Part shown: positions 23,600 through 25,698 of the stretch, piece by piece
Position numbering within the stretch: the stretch's first letter is position 1
How the letters are laid out: every line of letters begins with the position of its first letter
Assembly (NCBI GenBank): GCA_964511215.1
Contig: CAZEER010000028.1
Span: 1-25,698, forward strand
Source of the DNA: CAZEER01 sp964511215
GTDB lineage: Bacteria; Fidelibacterota; Marinisomatia; Marinisomatales; UBA1611
Direction: 5' to 3'
Length of the DNA: 25,698 nt
Made by a program: the position numbers and the translations under genes
Notes under the pieces: generated by a model
Database searches by the model: none
The model's input: the letters and a program-made list of their open reading frames with translations, nothing else
What the model was told of the DNA's origin: nothing

Positions 23600-25597
23600 A
23601 TGTCTTTTATTTTAGGTAAAACAAAAGAAGATGATCCAGTAGAGCTTAGCGTAAAATCGATGCAGAGGCATTTTGCCTGCTTTGGTTCATCTGGCTCAGG
23701 AAAAACCGTAGCGAGCAAGGTTCTAGTAGAAGAATTTGCTCGCAATGGCCTTCCTGTTATTGCTTTTGATCCACAGGGAGATATTGCCAGCCTTGCTGCT
23801 CATGAAGAATTTGAAAACTTAACTGAATATGGTATTGATAGAAGTGTCTACGATACTTTCTATGAAAAGTCAGAAGTATTGGTCTGGACTCCAGGTAGCA
23901 GTAAGGGACTGCCTCTGTGTATTAATCCATTGCAATTTGATGGTATAGAAAAATTTAGTCCTGAAGATCAGATCAGATTTTTTTCAGCAACTGCAAAAAA
24001 CATTGCAGGTTTACTTGGATATGATCTTGACACGGATGATGGAAAGTCTGTTGACTCAGTGCTTACTGAAATATTTGGGCACAGTATTCGAAATAATATA
24101 CGTCTGGGTAAGTTCGAAAAATTAATCGCTATATTAAAAAACCTTCCTGATGAGGTACATGATGTTATTGAGCTTATATGTACTCCCAAGCTTATCAAAG
24201 ATTTGCAAAGAAAAATTAGTCTCCTGACTACTGGGTCACGCAGACTGCTTTTTGAGACAGGAACACCAGCAAATATTGATACTTTGTTAGGCAAAAATTC
24301 AGATTCTAATAAGACCAGAGTTTCAGTTATATATTTAAATACTCTTTCAACGCAGGAAGAAAAAGAATTTTTTATTTCAAGTATAACCCAATTAATGTAT
24401 CAGTGGATGCTTTTAAATCCCTTGCAAGGTGGACAGGATGGTTTGCAATGTCTTTACTATATTGATGAAATAGCACCATTTATCCCACCAGTTAAAAAGC
24501 CTGCATGCAAAGAAAGCCTGATGCTTCTATTTAAGCAGGCAAGAAAGTATGGTATAGGCTGTTTGATTGCGACCCAAAATCCGGGTGATATTGATTACAA
24601 AGCTATAGCGCAGTTTTCAACAACGAACCTAGGGAGTCTCACTCAGAAACAGGACCTGAAGAAGGTGCAGCCTCGCTTAGAAGCATCGATAATGGGTGAT
24701 AGTGATAGAGCTATGTCAAAGCTGCCAGGACTTAGCCCAGGTAATTTTATTTTAATTTCACCAGATTATGATAATAAAATACAGGAGATCACCACTCGAA
24801 GACTTTTGACTAAGCATATTACACTTAGTGAAGAAAAATTAGATGAATATATTGATCCCGAATTACGATCGAAGTTTCAAAAAATTAATTCTATGAATCT
24901 AGAAAAAACAGGTAATAGTAAAAACGAGAAAGCTGGTACTGTTAAAAAAGAAGATAGGGATATTGATAGTGAACCAGAAAACTCTAAAAAGTCAGATGTT
25001 AAATTGAAGCAAGATGAGAATGCTGGTCAAAAGGGAAAAACTGTTGATAATATTATCCAGGTAGTAAAACACAATCTTTATGAAAGAGATTTAGAGAAAT
25101 TTGTAAAACCACTTCTAGAGGGTGGTCTGTTTAAGTCAGAAGTACTTGTGAGTTCGAGCTTTGATTATTGTCCTATTATAATGGTGAAATTGGTTTTTTT
25201 GGAGACAAAGGGGTTTTTTAGAAAAAAAGAAGTGGAGATTGCAGAAAACCTTTATCTACATAATAAGACCTATGATCTTTTTTACGTAAAAAACAAGCAA
25301 TTTCAATTTACTGGTGTTATAGATATTGATCCACATAAGATAGAAGATATCGATGATTTTTGTAAACTCGAGACACATGATAAATCCGAACTTCATTTTG
25401 ATTTTCGTTCAATTGGTGGTAGTAAAGTAAATCATAAAAAGGTTAAGCATTTAATGGAGCGAAAGTTTAATGTCCGTGTATTAGATACGGAATTAATTTT
25501 GTTCCCTATTTGGTTATGTAAATTAGCAAATAAGAAAAAAAATGATTTTCGTACAATAAAGTTGGATGCAATTTTTGGACAACAAATAATAGATTAA
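23600..25597 (+). CDS. HerA/DUF87-type P-loop ATPase with an extra C-terminal domain
   Basis: 665 residues; GGAGA precedes the ATG. The N-terminal half is a HerA/FtsK-class ATPase: Walker A GSSGSGKT (29-36), AFDPQGDIA after it, Walker B CLYYIDEIAPF (Asp289, Glu290), and the sensor-type ATQNPGDIDY. Members form hexameric rings and move DNA or proteins. A charged linker (about 425-490, Lys/Glu/Asp-rich, low complexity) leads to a C-terminal domain of about 175 residues that I do not recognise (includes FFRKKEVEIAENLYLHNK). No nurA-like nuclease or restriction/defence partner is adjacent; the next 101 bases to the window edge are nearly pure A/T. Confidence 0.88.
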   Translation: MSFILGKTKEDDPVELSVKSMQRHFACFGSSGSGKTVASKVLVEEFARNGLPVIAFDPQGDIASLAAHEEFENLTEYGIDRSVYDTFYEKSEVLVWTPGSSKGLPLCINPLQFDGIEKFSPEDQIRFFSATAKNIAGLLGYDLDTDDGKSVDSVLTEIFGHSIRNNIRLGKFEKLIAILKNLPDEVHDVIELICTPKLIKDLQRKISLLTTGSRRLLFETGTPANIDTLLGKNSDSNKTRVSVIYLNTLSTQEEKEFFISSITQLMYQWMLLNPLQGGQDGLQCLYYIDEIAPFIPPVKKPACKESLMLLFKQARKYGIGCLIATQNPGDIDYKAIAQFSTTNLGSLTQKQDLKKVQPRLEASIMGDSDRAMSKLPGLSPGNFILISPDYDNKIQEITTRRLLTKHITLSEEKLDEYIDPELRSKFQKINSMNLEKTGNSKNEKAGTVKKEDRDIDSEPENSKKSDVKLKQDENAGQKGKTVDNIIQVVKHNLYERDLEKFVKPLLEGGLFKSEVLVSSSFDYCPIIMVKLVFLETKGFFRKKEVEIAENLYLHNKTYDLFYVKNKQFQFTGVIDIDPHKIEDIDDFCKLETHDKSELHFDFRSIGGSKVNHKKVKHLMERKFNVRVLDTELILFPIWLCKLANKKKNDFRTIKLDAIFGQQIID

Positions 25598-25698
25598 TTA
25601 ATAGAATTATTCAATTTTATTTAATTTAAATTATTATAAATATCTTATAAATATAACTTTATAATTTTTATATCATTTATTACTTTAATTTTTTTTAT

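Noticed and set aside
25598..25698. Origin or regulatory region in the nearly pure A/T right end
   Set aside because: No DnaA-box-like repeats or hairpins seen; too short and cut by the window edge.

Overview
The window is AT-rich (GC-rich only in local islands) and every gene I can support lies on the + strand. It looks like the genome of an FCB-group bacterium, most likely Marinimicrobia (SAR406) or a close relative such as Ignavibacteriota. The pointers are a very large secreted protein ending in a type IX secretion sorting domain with the FPNPFNP signature, many multidomain beta-sandwich surface proteins, and many small lipoproteins and outer-membrane barrels. The phylum is an inference. 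UGA, UAA and UAG are all used as stops here. The sequence contains one assembly gap of exactly 100 N.

Layout. Positions 1-7010: two adjacent paralogous secreted proteins (carboxypeptidase-regulatory-like domain, FN3 array, two CARDB-like domains, C-terminal caspase-like fold), followed by a small membrane-anchored PKD-type protein. Both caspase-like domains have lost the catalytic His and Cys. Positions 7076-8047: ROK-family sugar kinase. Positions 8107-13455: giant T9SS cargo protein with LamG, ALK/LTK-like glycine-rich, cadherin-like, FN3 and sorting domains; its Shine-Dalgarno lies in a hairpin, it contains the N gap, and a strong terminator follows. Positions 13553-15323: small coiled-coil membrane protein overlapping a plant-type LRR lipoprotein. 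Positions 15421-18640: a tightly packed cluster that starts with a selenocysteine-containing ArsC, followed by an endonuclease/exonuclease/phosphatase lipoprotein, an outer-membrane protein and an unknown lipoprotein. Positions 18668-20729: ornithine cyclodeaminase-family enzyme overlapping a PLP aminotransferase. Positions 20845-25597: YdjM-like membrane protein, MltC-like lytic transglycosylase, small outer-membrane barrel and HerA/DUF87-type ATPase. The last 101 bases are almost pure A/T with no gene.

The most notable item is the arsenate reductase-family gene at 15421-15783. Read normally, it is cut by an in-frame TGA at codon 12 and would be annotated as a truncated 102-residue protein from a GTG at 15475, without its active site. 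Reading TGA as selenocysteine gives a full 120-residue ArsC with Sec at the catalytic Cys12 position and Arg60, Arg94 and Arg107 in exact register with E. coli plasmid ArsC. A hairpin suited to a bacterial SECIS element lies just downstream of the TGA. No selenocysteine machinery (selA, selB, selC, selD) is in the window.

There is no gene-free stretch longer than about 115 bases.
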